From Nanogingivalis sp963545035 (GTDB lineage: Bacteria; Patescibacteriota; Saccharimonadia; Saccharimonadales; Saccharimonadaceae): a DNA stretch of 15,676 nt. Positions 1 through 6,080 of this stretch are shown piece by piece. The stretch spans positions 1 to 15,676 of the forward strand of contig CAUUHU010000014.1 of assembly GCA_963545035.1 (NCBI GenBank). Direction: 5' to 3'. The notes under the pieces were generated by a model, which had not been told where the DNA came from, searched no databases, and saw only the letters and a list, made by a program, of their open reading frames with translations. Numbering within the stretch: the first letter of the stretch is position 1; every line of letters starts with the position of its first letter. A program made the translations under genes and the position numbers.

Positions 1-30
1 ATATTTATTAAACAGACAGGATGCGAGGTG

Positions 31-549
31 ATGTCTGAATTACCAGAAAAACAAGTAAAACGGCTAAAAAGCTTGATTCAAGAAGCGGAAACGAATCTTG
101 CTGCGGCCAAAGAGTTGCTAATTAGTATTAGCGGCGACGACAATACTGTAACAGCTCCAAGCACTTCAATAATCGAAAGCCCTCAGGGCAAAGTTATAGA
201 AGGTGTTTTTGATGGCCAAACGATGATTGGTCCAGATGGAAAAAACTACCCTGTTCCAGCAAACTATGCTTCAAAATCAAAGCTTGTGGAGGGCGACATT
301 TTGAAGCTTACAATTAACGAAGACGGTGGTTTTATCTATAAGCAAATTGGCCCTGTTCCGCGAAAACAAATTATCGGAACTCTTATCAATCACGATGGTT
401 CATTCTTTGTAGAAGCTGGCGGAAATGAATATAAAGTCTTGCTTGCAAGCGTAACTTATTTCCGACTTCAAGCTGGCGATCAAGTTACTATTATTATCCC
501 TGAAGACAATACAGACACAACTTGGGCCGCAGTCGAAGCTTCATTCTAA
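31..549 (+). CDS. Conserved-looking hypothetical protein, 172-173 aa
   Basis: I do not recognise a named family. The N-terminal 30 residues are charged and probably helical (EKQVKRLKSLIQEAE). A low-complexity linker follows, then a beta-rich, glycine-containing body from about residue 52, starting GKVIEGVFDGQ and carrying the segment GPDGKNYPVPANYASKSKLV. Two similar halves, each with a GD.(L/V)T(I) pattern (EGDILKLTI and AGDQVTIII), suggest a duplicated small beta barrel. There is no signal peptide or membrane segment, so it is probably cytosolic. From memory this resembles a protein widespread in Saccharibacteria, but I cannot confirm that. The start could be GTG at 28 or ATG at 31: an ACAGG at 16-20 lies 7 or 10 nt upstream. 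The frame stays open to the window edge, so a longer N-terminus is possible. It is followed by a strong terminator. Confidence 0.8.
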   Translation: MSELPEKQVKRLKSLIQEAETNLAAAKELLISISGDDNTVTAPSTSIIESPQGKVIEGVFDGQTMIGPDGKNYPVPANYASKSKLVEGDILKLTINEDGGFIYKQIGPVPRKQIIGTLINHDGSFFVEAGGNEYKVLLASVTYFRLQAGDQVTIIIPEDNTDTTWAAVEASF

Positions 550-574
550 AAAATTTGAGAGATTTATATTAGTT

Positions 575-613
575 AAAAATTGTGCGAATCTATTGCGAGG
601 TCGCACAATTTTT
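575..613 (+). terminator. Strong intrinsic terminator after the 173-aa gene
   Basis: A perfect 13-bp stem (575-587 paired with 601-613) encloses a 13-nt loop. The right arm ends in five Ts and the left arm begins with five As, so it could act on both strands. It lies 25 nt past the stop codon at 549. Confidence 0.85.
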
Positions 614-720
614 AATTTACACAAAACTTGCTATTACTAAATGCTTATGTTAAAATATTCAAGAATAATACTAACCTTAAGCACATTGACAATAATCATA
701 ATTATTTTAATATTACAACA

Positions 721-925
721 TAAAAAACCGCCTAAGCACGGGTGGGCATCGCTTAGACGGTTTTTTATCTCTTCGACGCACCCGCTAAGGCTCGAAAAAA
801 TCGAAGCTGAAAACCCACCAAAATTCACCATAGGGTTCGCCGGTCAAAGAGGTTATTATGTGCAATATCAAGATTCTTATTGTAAAAAAGGAGGGGTAAA
901 GAATTATTCAGATATATATTGCACA
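721..925 (-). ncRNA. Candidate structured small RNA (minus strand)
   Basis: There is no credible protein gene here, but structure is dense. Read on the minus strand from about 925, the transcript would contain four elements. The first is a 5' stem-loop: a perfect 10-bp arm pair (916-925/859-868) plus an inner 6-bp pair (899-904/873-878), whose loop (879-898) exposes CCCCTCC followed by Ts, much like the 16S anti-Shine-Dalgarno end. The second is a stem 833-837/812-816. The third is a stem 801-806/771-776. The fourth is a 16-bp terminator-like hairpin (751-766/722-737) with a C-rich loop, ending in T6. The single non-Watson-Crick position (731/757) is a G-U pair on the minus strand but a C-A mismatch on the plus strand, which favours minus transcription. 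A TATAGT -10-like box lies at 930-925. The plus strand also has a TTGACA (686-691), so the strand is not settled. I match it to no known RNA family. Confidence 0.4.
722..766 (-). terminator. Terminator hairpin at the 3' end of the candidate RNA
   Basis: A 16-nt arm (722-737) pairs with 751-766 across a 13-nt loop, ending in T6 in both orientations. On the minus strand all positions pair, including one G-U; on the plus strand one position is C-A. The loop contains GGGTGGG (740-746, plus strand), which can also pair with CACCC at 779-783 or CCCACC at 814-819. Kissing or alternative folds are therefore possible. Confidence 0.6.
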
Positions 926-950
926 CTATAACGAATAGATAGAAGTTTTA

Positions 951-978
951 TTGACAAATTTTTAAAATATTTTATCAA
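951..978 (+). promoter_or_regulatory. Possible dprA promoter
   Basis: TTGACA at 951-956, then after 16 nt a modest TATCAA at 973-978. Transcription would start near 985, giving a leader of about 24 nt without a Shine-Dalgarno sequence. The region is very AT-rich, so chance matches are likely. Confidence 0.4.
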
Positions 979-1008
979 TCTTTAATATATTATCATAAAT
1001 TATGTTTT

Positions 1009-1893
1009 ATGTCAACACTATTTTATAATTTTATGGAAATATTTCAAATAAACCTTTCAGACTATGACTATTTAAGAGATCTACCACATATACCAGACCC
1101 TCCAAAAAAGCTTTTTATACGAGGTGAATTGCCTGGAAAAAGAGTAAAAACCGTAGCAATCGTCGGAACACGCAAACCAAGCGCATACGGGCGCGAAATT
1201 GCCACAAAAATTGCGAGTGAGTGTGCAAAAAACGGCATCGTGGTTGTTAGCGGCTTGGCTCTAGGTATTGATTCTATTGCTCATAAAGCTGCAATCGACT
1301 CTGGTGGAAAAACTATTGCTATTCTTGCGAACGGTGTTGATAAAATCTATCCTCGTTCCCATGAGAATTTGGGTCAAAAAATCCTTCAAACAAACGGAGC
1401 AATATTGAGCGAATACCCAAACAATACGCCAGCTAGGCCGTGGCAGTTTTTAGCGCGAAATAGAATAGTATCTGGCCTTGCAGATGCCGTTGTTATTGTT
1501 GAGGCCGCATCCAGAAGCGGGACATTATCGACCGCCAACCACGCATTAGATCAAGGCAAAGAGATATTTGCCGTTCCAGGAAATATAACATCGCCACTCT
1601 CAGCGGGATGTAATCAGTTGATAAAAAATGGCGCCAATCCGCTAACTTCAGTAGAAGATTTGCTTGATTTTCTAATTCCTGACCGATTCGAAAAACAAAT
1701 ACAGCTTTTTAAAGGCGACACTCGCGAGGAGAATATAATTTTAGAACTTCTTTCGAAAAACGGGACAACTTCAAGCGATACGATCATTAAACAAACAAAG
1801 CTTTCCGTCAGTGAATTTAACCAAACAATCACAATGCTTGAACTCAAAGGGATAGTACTAAATAATGGTGGCGAAAAATGGAGCTTAAAGTAG
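1009..1893 (+). CDS. dprA: DNA-processing protein DprA/Smf
   Basis: DprA binds incoming single-stranded DNA during natural transformation and loads RecA onto it in the cytoplasm. The Rossmann-like core spans about residues 45-225 and shows the family motifs: AIVGTRKPSAYG (50-61), SGLALGIDSIAHKAAI (81-96), ILANGVDKIYP (105-115), ILSEYP (132-137) and FLARNRIVSGL (147-157). The block VEAASRSGTLSTANHAL (164-180) follows, then AVPGN (188-192). Residues 236-294 look like the C-terminal winged helix. The N-terminal SAM-like domain of some DprA proteins is missing, making this a short version at 294 aa. The start is uncertain: ATG 1009 and ATG 1033 (residue 9) are both in frame and neither has a ribosome binding site. 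The next gene's promoter begins about 20 nt after the stop, with no terminator between. The family call is secure; involvement in uptake here is inferred. Confidence 0.95.
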   Translation: MSTLFYNFMEIFQINLSDYDYLRDLPHIPDPPKKLFIRGELPGKRVKTVAIVGTRKPSAYGREIATKIASECAKNGIVVVSGLALGIDSIAHKAAIDSGGKTIAILANGVDKIYPRSHENLGQKILQTNGAILSEYPNNTPARPWQFLARNRIVSGLADAVVIVEAASRSGTLSTANHALDQGKEIFAVPGNITSPLSAGCNQLIKNGANPLTSVEDLLDFLIPDRFEKQIQLFKGDTREENIILELLSKNGTTSSDTIIKQTKLSVSEFNQTITMLELKGIVLNNGGEKWSLK

Positions 1894-1910
1894 ATTTATA
1901 AAATTAAGTA

Positions 1911-1919
1911 TGGTATAAT
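1911..1919 (+). promoter_or_regulatory. Extended -10 promoter, leaderless glycosyltransferase gene
   Basis: TGG followed by a perfect TATAAT (1914-1919) ends 7 nt before the ATG at 1927, with no good -35. The expected start point falls on or next to the ATG. An AAGGA lies immediately before the ATG, too close to work as a Shine-Dalgarno. Confidence 0.7.
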
Positions 1920-1926
1920 CAAAGGA

Positions 1927-3354
1927 ATGAAAAAATTAAAAATTAGTGATTTTTGGATTTATAAATTTCGCTACCAAATTGGGGTCGGAATTTTATCTCT
2001 CGGCTATTTAGCTATAATTATTTACACTTTGTTCATTACGCCAAACGGCTTAACTGCAGGCGAAATCGAAAACACAAAAAGTGCAGTAAATTTAGATTTT
2101 TCAAATATTTTTTCAAAAAATATTATAGACTTGCCATATCGCCTCCTACAGAAAATCAGTATCGACGCTTTTGGCTTAAGTAATTTTTCAATCAAATTAC
2201 CATCAATTATAATTTCGCTACTTTCACTTTTCTTCATAACTAAAGTTTCAGGAATGTGGTTCTCGAAACGTGCATCAATTTTAGCTTCAATTATCGCAAT
2301 TACATCTAGCCAATTTTTCTTTATCGCCCAAAACGGTACAAGCGAGATACTTTATATTTTTTACCCAATTTTACTCATATGGAGTGGAATGAAATTCCTA
2401 GAAACCCCAAAAAAACGCCAAATTGTTATTCTAATTACAATTTTAGGTTTGAGTTTTTATACGCCTCTAAGTTCTTATATTGTTTTAGCGTTTTTAATTA
2501 CAGTTTTAACGCACCCACACCTACGTTTTATAATAAAAAGAATGCCAAAATCACATAAAATTTTAGGTGTTTTGCTTTTCTTAATAATTACAACGCCGCT
2601 ATTATTTTCGGTTCTTAAAGATTTTTCGATACTAAAGATTATCTTTGGAATACCAAATAGACTAGACTTTTTTGAAAATGTTAAAAACCTTGGTCTATCA
2701 CTAATTGGATTTTCAAACCCAATTAGTAACGGAATGCTTTCTCCAGTAGTAAATCCAGCGACGGCAATTTTAATCCTAATCGGACTCTATTTCGCGTTAA
2801 TAGCTCGACACTCCGCAAGAAGCTACCTAATTAGCATATGGACAATAATCCTAGCCTTTGTTTGCTTAACAAATACTGCAACTATTACTATTTTATTTAC
2901 TCCAATCCTAATCTTAACAATCACTGGGCTTCAGGGGTTGATTGATACTTGGTACGCGCTGTTTCCTAAGAACCCCTATGCGCGTTTCTTCGGCTTAATT
3001 CCAACTTCAATTTTTGTCTTTAATTTGCTGATTACAAATCTATCAGTTTTTGCCTTGAGCTACCAATATTCGCCGCAAATCCTTTCAGCTTTTAATCAGG
3101 ATCTAAACATTCTTCTAACAAAAACTGATTCAAATCGAATTTTAGTGGTGTCAAAAAATGAAGAAGATTTTTATAGGGCTCTTGAAAAACAGGGCAAGGC
3201 TAAAGTTAAAGACGTAGCTGAAGATAATGAAATTATAGTTTCAAAAGAAGCCTATAAAACTACAAACATTTCGGATAAATATCGCGTAAAAAAGATTCTA
3301 GTTTCAAGTCGCAAAGACAATTCTGATCGTTTTTATGTTTTAACGCGTAGTTGA
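1927..3354 (+). CDS. GT39/GT-C-like membrane glycosyltransferase
   Basis: A 475-aa polytopic membrane protein with about ten hydrophobic segments between residues 18 and 385 and a soluble C-terminal tail (about 390-475). The N-terminal layout matches the PMT/ArnT-like GT-C superfamily: TM1, a first outer loop carrying the acidic motif region (GLTAGEIENTKSA, 41-53), then FGLSNFSIKLPSII (82-95), equivalent to the family's FGxNxFxxRLPS. Relatives transfer sugars from polyprenyl-phosphate carriers to proteins or envelope glycans on the outer face of the membrane. The usual Asp-Glu pair of the first loop appears here as Gly45-Glu46, so activity is uncertain. The transcript is probably leaderless from the extended -10 at 1911-1919. 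The stop codon is TGA and overlaps the -35 box of ybaB. The substrate cannot be deduced. Confidence 0.75.
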   Translation: MKKLKISDFWIYKFRYQIGVGILSLGYLAIIIYTLFITPNGLTAGEIENTKSAVNLDFSNIFSKNIIDLPYRLLQKISIDAFGLSNFSIKLPSIIISLLSLFFITKVSGMWFSKRASILASIIAITSSQFFFIAQNGTSEILYIFYPILLIWSGMKFLETPKKRQIVILITILGLSFYTPLSSYIVLAFLITVLTHPHLRFIIKRMPKSHKILGVLLFLIITTPLLFSVLKDFSILKIIFGIPNRLDFFENVKNLGLSLIGFSNPISNGMLSPVVNPATAILILIGLYFALIARHSARSYLISIWTIILAFVCLTNTATITILFTPILILTITGLQGLIDTWYALFPKNPYARFFGLIPTSIFVFNLLITNLSVFALSYQYSPQILSAFNQDLNILLTKTDSNRILVVSKNEEDFYRALEKQGKAKVKDVAEDNEIIVSKEAYKTTNISDKYRVKKILVSSRKDNSDRFYVLTRS

Positions 3355-3379
3355 TTTTAAGCCGTTTTTTTGATAGAAT
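3351..3379 (+). promoter_or_regulatory. Promoter of the ybaB-recR-DHH operon
   Basis: TTGATT (3351-3356), a 17-nt spacer and TAGAAT (3374-3379) preceded by TGA (an extended -10). The -35 overlaps the upstream gene's stop codon. The predicted start near 3386 gives a leader of about 29 nt that includes a clear AAAGGAG. Confidence 0.75.
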
Positions 3380-3414
3380 TAAAAGAGTATTAAGTTTATT
3401 TTAAAGGAGATTTT

Positions 3415-3711
3415 ATGGCAGGAATTAAAGACCAAATGAAAATGGTGCGTGAACTTCAAAAGGCGCAAAAAGAACTCAAAAAAGAGATTATTGAGGTTGA
3501 GGCCGGAGAAGGTGCGGTTGTAATTCAATTTACAGGGGAACTAAAAGTTAAAAGTGTAAAATTAGACCCTGAATTAATTGATTTTGATGATATCGAAGAA
3601 CTTGAACACTGGATTCAAATTGCAATTCGTGACGGTCTCGAAGAAGCACAAAAAGCAGCAGCAGAAAAAATGCAACCTTTGATGGGTGGATTAGGAAACT
3701 TAGGCCTTTAA
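3415..3711 (+). CDS. ybaB: YbaB/EbfC family nucleoid-associated protein
   Basis: A 98-aa protein of the usual family length. An N-terminal charged helix (residues 3-28) is followed by the beta-sheet segment GEGAVVIQFTGELKVKSVKLD (31-51), an acidic stretch (LIDFDDIEELEHWI), a second helix, and a glycine/leucine-rich C-terminal tail (MGGLGNLGL). Family members form tweezer-shaped dimers that bind DNA on the nucleoid. The classical partner recR lies 18 nt downstream, a near-universal bacterial pairing often preceded by dnaX, which is absent here. The start is fixed by AAAGGAG at 3403-3409, 5 nt before the ATG. Confidence 0.96.
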   Translation: MAGIKDQMKMVRELQKAQKELKKEIIEVEAGEGAVVIQFTGELKVKSVKLDPELIDFDDIEELEHWIQIAIRDGLEEAQKAAAEKMQPLMGGLGNLGL

Positions 3712-3729
3712 TCTTTTCGAAAGGAAAAA

Positions 3730-4347
3730 ATGTCGCAAGTTTTACCAAAAGCCCTAATTGAAACGATTGAAAATCTCGAAAAACTTCCTGGCGTTGGATC
3801 GCGCACTGCCGAACGGTACGCTTATTATTTATTGAAAAACAACGCCATGGTAAGTGAAAAAATCGCCGAGAGCCTTTTAGGGTTGCACAAAAATGTAAAA
3901 ACTTGCCCAAAAACTTTTGCTTTAATTTCGAAGGACGAAGAATTTTCATCGTTATATACCGATGAAACACGCAATAAAAAGCTTGTAGCCGTTGTTGAAG
4001 AGCCTCTTGATATTATCGCGCTTGAAAAAACTAAACATTTTAACGGGACATACCATGTTTTAGGCGGCGTAATTTCACCTATTAACGGAATCACGCCCGA
4101 TCAACTGCACATTCACGAGCTCGCGGAAAGAATTTCAAATGATAATGTCGAGGAGATTATTATTGCTACAAATGCAAGCGTTGAAGGTGAAAGTACTGCA
4201 TTGTATATTCAAAATTATTTGCGCGAAAAAGGATTCGAAAATCTAATAATCTCACGCCTTGCGCGCGGCTTACCTGTTGGTGTTGATCTGGAATACGCCG
4301 ATCAGATAACCTTAAGCCATGCACTCGAAGGAAGAAAGGAGATTTAG
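3730..4347 (+). CDS. recR: Recombination protein RecR with degenerate zinc finger
   Basis: RecR works with RecO/RecF to load RecA at single-strand gaps. At 205 aa it has normal length. The helix-hairpin-helix region is clear (LEKLPGVGSRTAERYAYYLL, 16-35). So are the Toprim domain, starting VAVVEEPLDIIALEKT (86-101) and continuing HVLGGVISPINGI and ATNASVEGESTALYI, and the C-terminal SRLARGLPVGVDLEYADQ block. The four-cysteine zinc finger normally found between the HhH and Toprim is not intact: only Cys59 remains, and the positions of the other three Cys are occupied by other residues (KTCPKTFALISKDEEFSSLY, 57-76). The start follows AAGGA (3721-3725) by 4 nt. The stop TAG overlaps the GTG start of the next gene by one base, so translation is probably coupled. 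Confidence 0.96.
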   Translation: MSQVLPKALIETIENLEKLPGVGSRTAERYAYYLLKNNAMVSEKIAESLLGLHKNVKTCPKTFALISKDEEFSSLYTDETRNKKLVAVVEEPLDIIALEKTKHFNGTYHVLGGVISPINGITPDQLHIHELAERISNDNVEEIIIATNASVEGESTALYIQNYLREKGFENLIISRLARGLPVGVDLEYADQITLSHALEGRKEI

Positions 4348-5330
4348 TGAAATTCGAAAACGCAAAGAGACTAATAGCTGATTCACAAAAAATTTGCGTA
4401 ATTCAAGCCGAAAACCCAGACGGTGATAGTTTAGGCTCAGCTTTAGCTTTAGAAGAAATTTTGAGCGACCTCGGAAAAAATGTTAAACTTTTCTGCCCTG
4501 TAGATATTCCAAAATATTTACGATATTTTAGCGGTTGGGATAGAATAGAAGGTTCAATTTATGAAAAGTTTGATCTTTTTATAATTGTTGATACTACGAG
4601 CAATACGTTGCTTTCAAAAATAGTCGAAGACCCTCTTTATAAAAATCTGCTTGAAAAAACTCCCGTTTTAGTGATCGATCATCACACTGACGCGACACCA
4701 GATATAACATTTGAATACGAACTAGTTTTGGAAGAGGCAAGTTCAGCCGGAGAGGTTATTTTCGAAATTGCAAATACTCTTAATTGGAAAATAAACCAAA
4801 CTGCCGCACAAGATATTTTAGGCGCAATTTTTAGCGACACCCTAGGACTTTCAACAAGCAACACTTCAGCCCGAACCTTTGAGGTCGCTGGAAAACTAAC
4901 AAAACTCGGTGCAAATTCAGCAAAATTAGAGGAAGCACGTCGCGAATTATCTAAAAAAGCTCCCGAAATCTTAGAATATAAAGGGCGGTTGATTCAGCGA
5001 ATTGAATACTTTTTTGATGGAAAATTGGCAGTGGTTCATATTCCTTGGGAAGAGATTAAAGAGTATTCCGATAAATACAACCCTAGCGTTTTAGTTATCG
5101 ATGAAATGCGAATGGTTGAAGGCGTAGAAGCCTGCGTAGCAATAAAAACCTACCCTGATGGAAAACTTACTGGAAAAGTTCGAACAAATTTACCAATTGC
5201 TGCTGATATTGCAGGTTATTTCGGCGGAGGTGGACATGCTTATGCGGCAGGTTTTCGAGTTTATGAGAAATATGACGAGATCCTACGCGAACTTATTACT
5301 TGCTGTGACAAAATTTTTCTAAATATGTAG
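4347..5330 (+). CDS. DHH-family phosphoesterase, NrnA-like (nanoRNase/pAp phosphatase)
   Basis: A 327-aa DHH-DHHA1 protein, the size of NrnA-type enzymes. Relatives degrade oligoribonucleotides of a few nucleotides and dephosphorylate pAp, using two Mn ions. Visible metal motifs are PDGDSLGS (24-31), VDTTS (81-85), the signature DHH (111-113) and SDTLGLS (163-169). The C-terminal DHHA1 substrate motif GGGGHAYAAGF spans 293-303. The histidine expected three residues before PDGD (HENPDGD in typical members) is Ala21, so one metal ligand appears missing; activity could be altered. The GTG start at 4347 is supported by GGAG at 4338-4341 and the one-base overlap with recR. Being last gene of the ybaB-recR operon and followed by a terminator fits co-expression with DNA repair, but the substrate is unproven. 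Confidence 0.9.
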   Translation: MKFENAKRLIADSQKICVIQAENPDGDSLGSALALEEILSDLGKNVKLFCPVDIPKYLRYFSGWDRIEGSIYEKFDLFIIVDTTSNTLLSKIVEDPLYKNLLEKTPVLVIDHHTDATPDITFEYELVLEEASSAGEVIFEIANTLNWKINQTAAQDILGAIFSDTLGLSTSNTSARTFEVAGKLTKLGANSAKLEEARRELSKKAPEILEYKGRLIQRIEYFFDGKLAVVHIPWEEIKEYSDKYNPSVLVIDEMRMVEGVEACVAIKTYPDGKLTGKVRTNLPIAADIAGYFGGGGHAYAAGFRVYEKYDEILRELITCCDKIFLNM

Positions 5331-5332
5331 AG

Positions 5333-5369
5333 AATAGCCTTACGGACTTACACCCTGTAAGGCTATTTT
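5333..5369 (+). terminator. Terminator of the ybaB-recR-DHH operon
   Basis: A perfect 11-bp stem (5333-5343/5357-5367), 13-nt loop and a short T-tract (5366-5369). It starts 3 nt past the stop codon at 5330. Confidence 0.75.
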
Positions 5370-5400
5370 AAAAAACTGCTTCGTTTTCACGAAACAGTTT
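5370..5400 (-). terminator. Terminator of tRNA-Glu (minus strand)
   Basis: Arms 5390-5400 and 5373-5383 form an 11-bp stem on the minus strand with one G-U pair (C-A on the plus strand) and a 6-nt loop, running into T6 (5375-5370 complement). It lies 12 nt past the tRNA 3' end. Confidence 0.75.
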
Positions 5401-5412
5401 AAATTCTCAGAT

Positions 5413-5487
5413 TGGTGACCTCACGGGGAATCGAACCCCGATTGCAAGGATGAGAACCTTGTGTCCTAACCGTTAGACGATGAGGCC
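5413..5487 (-). tRNA. tRNA-Glu (anticodon CTC)
   Basis: On the minus strand the 5' end is at 5487, with acceptor GGCCTCA paired to TGAGGTC (one G-U pair). The anticodon stem CAAGG/CCTTG encloses the 7-nt loop TTCTCAT, so the anticodon is CTC, reading GAG (Glu). The T arm is CGGGG-TTCGATT-CCCCG. The discriminator is A, and CCA is encoded in the DNA (5415-5413). All arms are intact. A wobble-capable TTC isoacceptor would be expected elsewhere for GAA codons, which are common in this window. Confidence 0.97.
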
Positions 5488-5496
5488 AATGTTTTA

Positions 5497-5525
5497 ATTT
5501 TATCAAATTCAACCAAAAAAGTCAA
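5497..5525 (-). promoter_or_regulatory. tRNA-Glu promoter
   Basis: On the minus strand: TTGACT (5525-5520), a 17-nt spacer, and TAAAAT (5502-5497) preceded by TGA. The start is expected near 5490, about 3 nt before the mature tRNA 5' end. Confidence 0.8.
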
Positions 5526-5561
5526 TTATAGTTTTTAAAACAAAGCCCGTGTATTTTAGAG

Positions 5562-5987
5562 CTACTTTTCATTTGCTTTATTTGCAATCATCTCAATCGC
5601 TTCAGTCAATAGATTTAATTCTTTTAAAGAAATATCACCAAAGGTTTCTTCACACCATTTAACTAGTATTTGTTGTCGAGTCTTTAGCTTTTCCTTACCT
5701 AGTTTTGTGATTTCAATTTCCCGAATCCGTTTATCTTTCTGTGAATTTTTCTTTAAAATTAATTTTTTTTCTTCCATTTTAGCTAAAACTCGCGAAATAT
5801 AAGCTTTATCAACACCAATTTCTTTAGAGATTTCATCTTGCGGGGCAGAAGAGTTGCAAATCTTAGTTAAAATTGCAGCCTCAATAGCCGAAATGTCATT
5901 TTTCGAAAGCTCACGTGTTGCATATTTTTGCGCTGAACGATAAATTGTATTAATTTTTTGCAGCAAATCAAGAATTTTTTCTTCCAT
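5562..5987 (-). CDS. MarR-family transcriptional regulator
   Basis: A 141-aa protein of normal MarR size. N-terminal and C-terminal helices for dimerisation flank a winged helix-turn-helix at about residues 36-100: ISKEIGVDKAYISRVLAKMEE (53-73, recognition helix at its end) and the wing DKRIREIEIT (85-94), whose Asp-x-Arg is a family hallmark. MarR dimers bind palindromic operators and usually repress themselves and a neighbour until a ligand binds. The gene is divergent from the YhgE/Pip-like gene, and a perfect palindrome at 6002-6030 covers both promoters, so it most likely represses both. The ATG at 5987 sits 6 nt after an extended -10, implying a leaderless mRNA. The ligand is unknown. 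Confidence 0.92.
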   Translation of the reverse strand: MEEKILDLLQKINTIYRSAQKYATRELSKNDISAIEAAILTKICNSSAPQDEISKEIGVDKAYISRVLAKMEEKKLILKKNSQKDKRIREIEITKLGKEKLKTRQQILVKWCEETFGDISLKELNLLTEAIEMIANKANEK

Positions 5988-5993
5988 AAAATA

Positions 5994-6022
5994 ATTATAT
6001 CAAATATTGTTGACTTTTACAA
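5994..6022 (-). promoter_or_regulatory. Leaderless marR promoter
   Basis: On the minus strand: TTGTAA (6022-6017), a 17-nt spacer and a perfect TATAAT (5999-5994) preceded by TGA. The -10 ends 6 nt before the ATG at 5987, so the mRNA probably starts at the start codon. The -35 lies inside the first palindrome. Confidence 0.75.
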
Positions 6023-6030
6023 CAATATTT
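6002..6030. promoter_or_regulatory. Palindromic operator 1 (probable MarR site)
   Basis: A perfect 11-bp inverted repeat (6002-6012/6020-6030) with a 7-nt centre; the core is GTTG-N7-CAAC at 6009-6023. It overlaps the -35 boxes of both divergent promoters and so is placed to repress both genes. Confidence 0.75.
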
Positions 6031-6038
6031 TATACAAT
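6010..6038 (+). promoter_or_regulatory. Promoter of the YhgE/Pip-like gene
   Basis: TTGACT (6010-6015), a 17-nt spacer, TACAAT (6033-6038). The expected start is near 6045, just upstream of the second palindrome. Confidence 0.75.
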
Positions 6039-6047
6039 AGAACAATC

Positions 6048-6062
6048 GTTGATAAATACAAC
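6048..6062. promoter_or_regulatory. Palindromic operator 2 (probable MarR site)
   Basis: A second GTTG-N7-CAAC with the same 7-nt centre, 39 nt downstream of the first core (6009). It lies just after the predicted transcription start of the plus-strand gene, 9 nt before its Shine-Dalgarno, so it would affect only that gene. Confidence 0.55.
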
Positions 6063-6080
6063 TATTTTATTAGGAGGAAG

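Noticed and set aside
722..766. T-box-like sequence (GGGTGG...CGC) in the hairpin loop.
   Set aside because: The match to the T-box element is partial, there is no stem I or specifier loop upstream, and the following gene (dprA) is not a synthetase or amino-acid gene.
637..931. Two overlapping reading frames on opposite strands in the gap before dprA (64 and 96 codons).
   Set aside because: Neither has a ribosome binding site or leaderless promoter, both run through strong inverted repeats, and their translations are low-complexity or patternless. RNA structure explains the region better.
3352..3354. TGA recoded as glycine (code 25, as in SR1/Gracilibacteria).
   Set aside because: The only gene ending in TGA has a TAA two codons later, the family length fits stopping here, and no gene needs read-through.
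5958..6080. Possible 41-residue N-terminal extension of the YhgE/Pip-like protein.
   Set aside because: It would cover the promoter and operators and overlap marR. AGGAGG just before ATG 6081 supports the shorter form.
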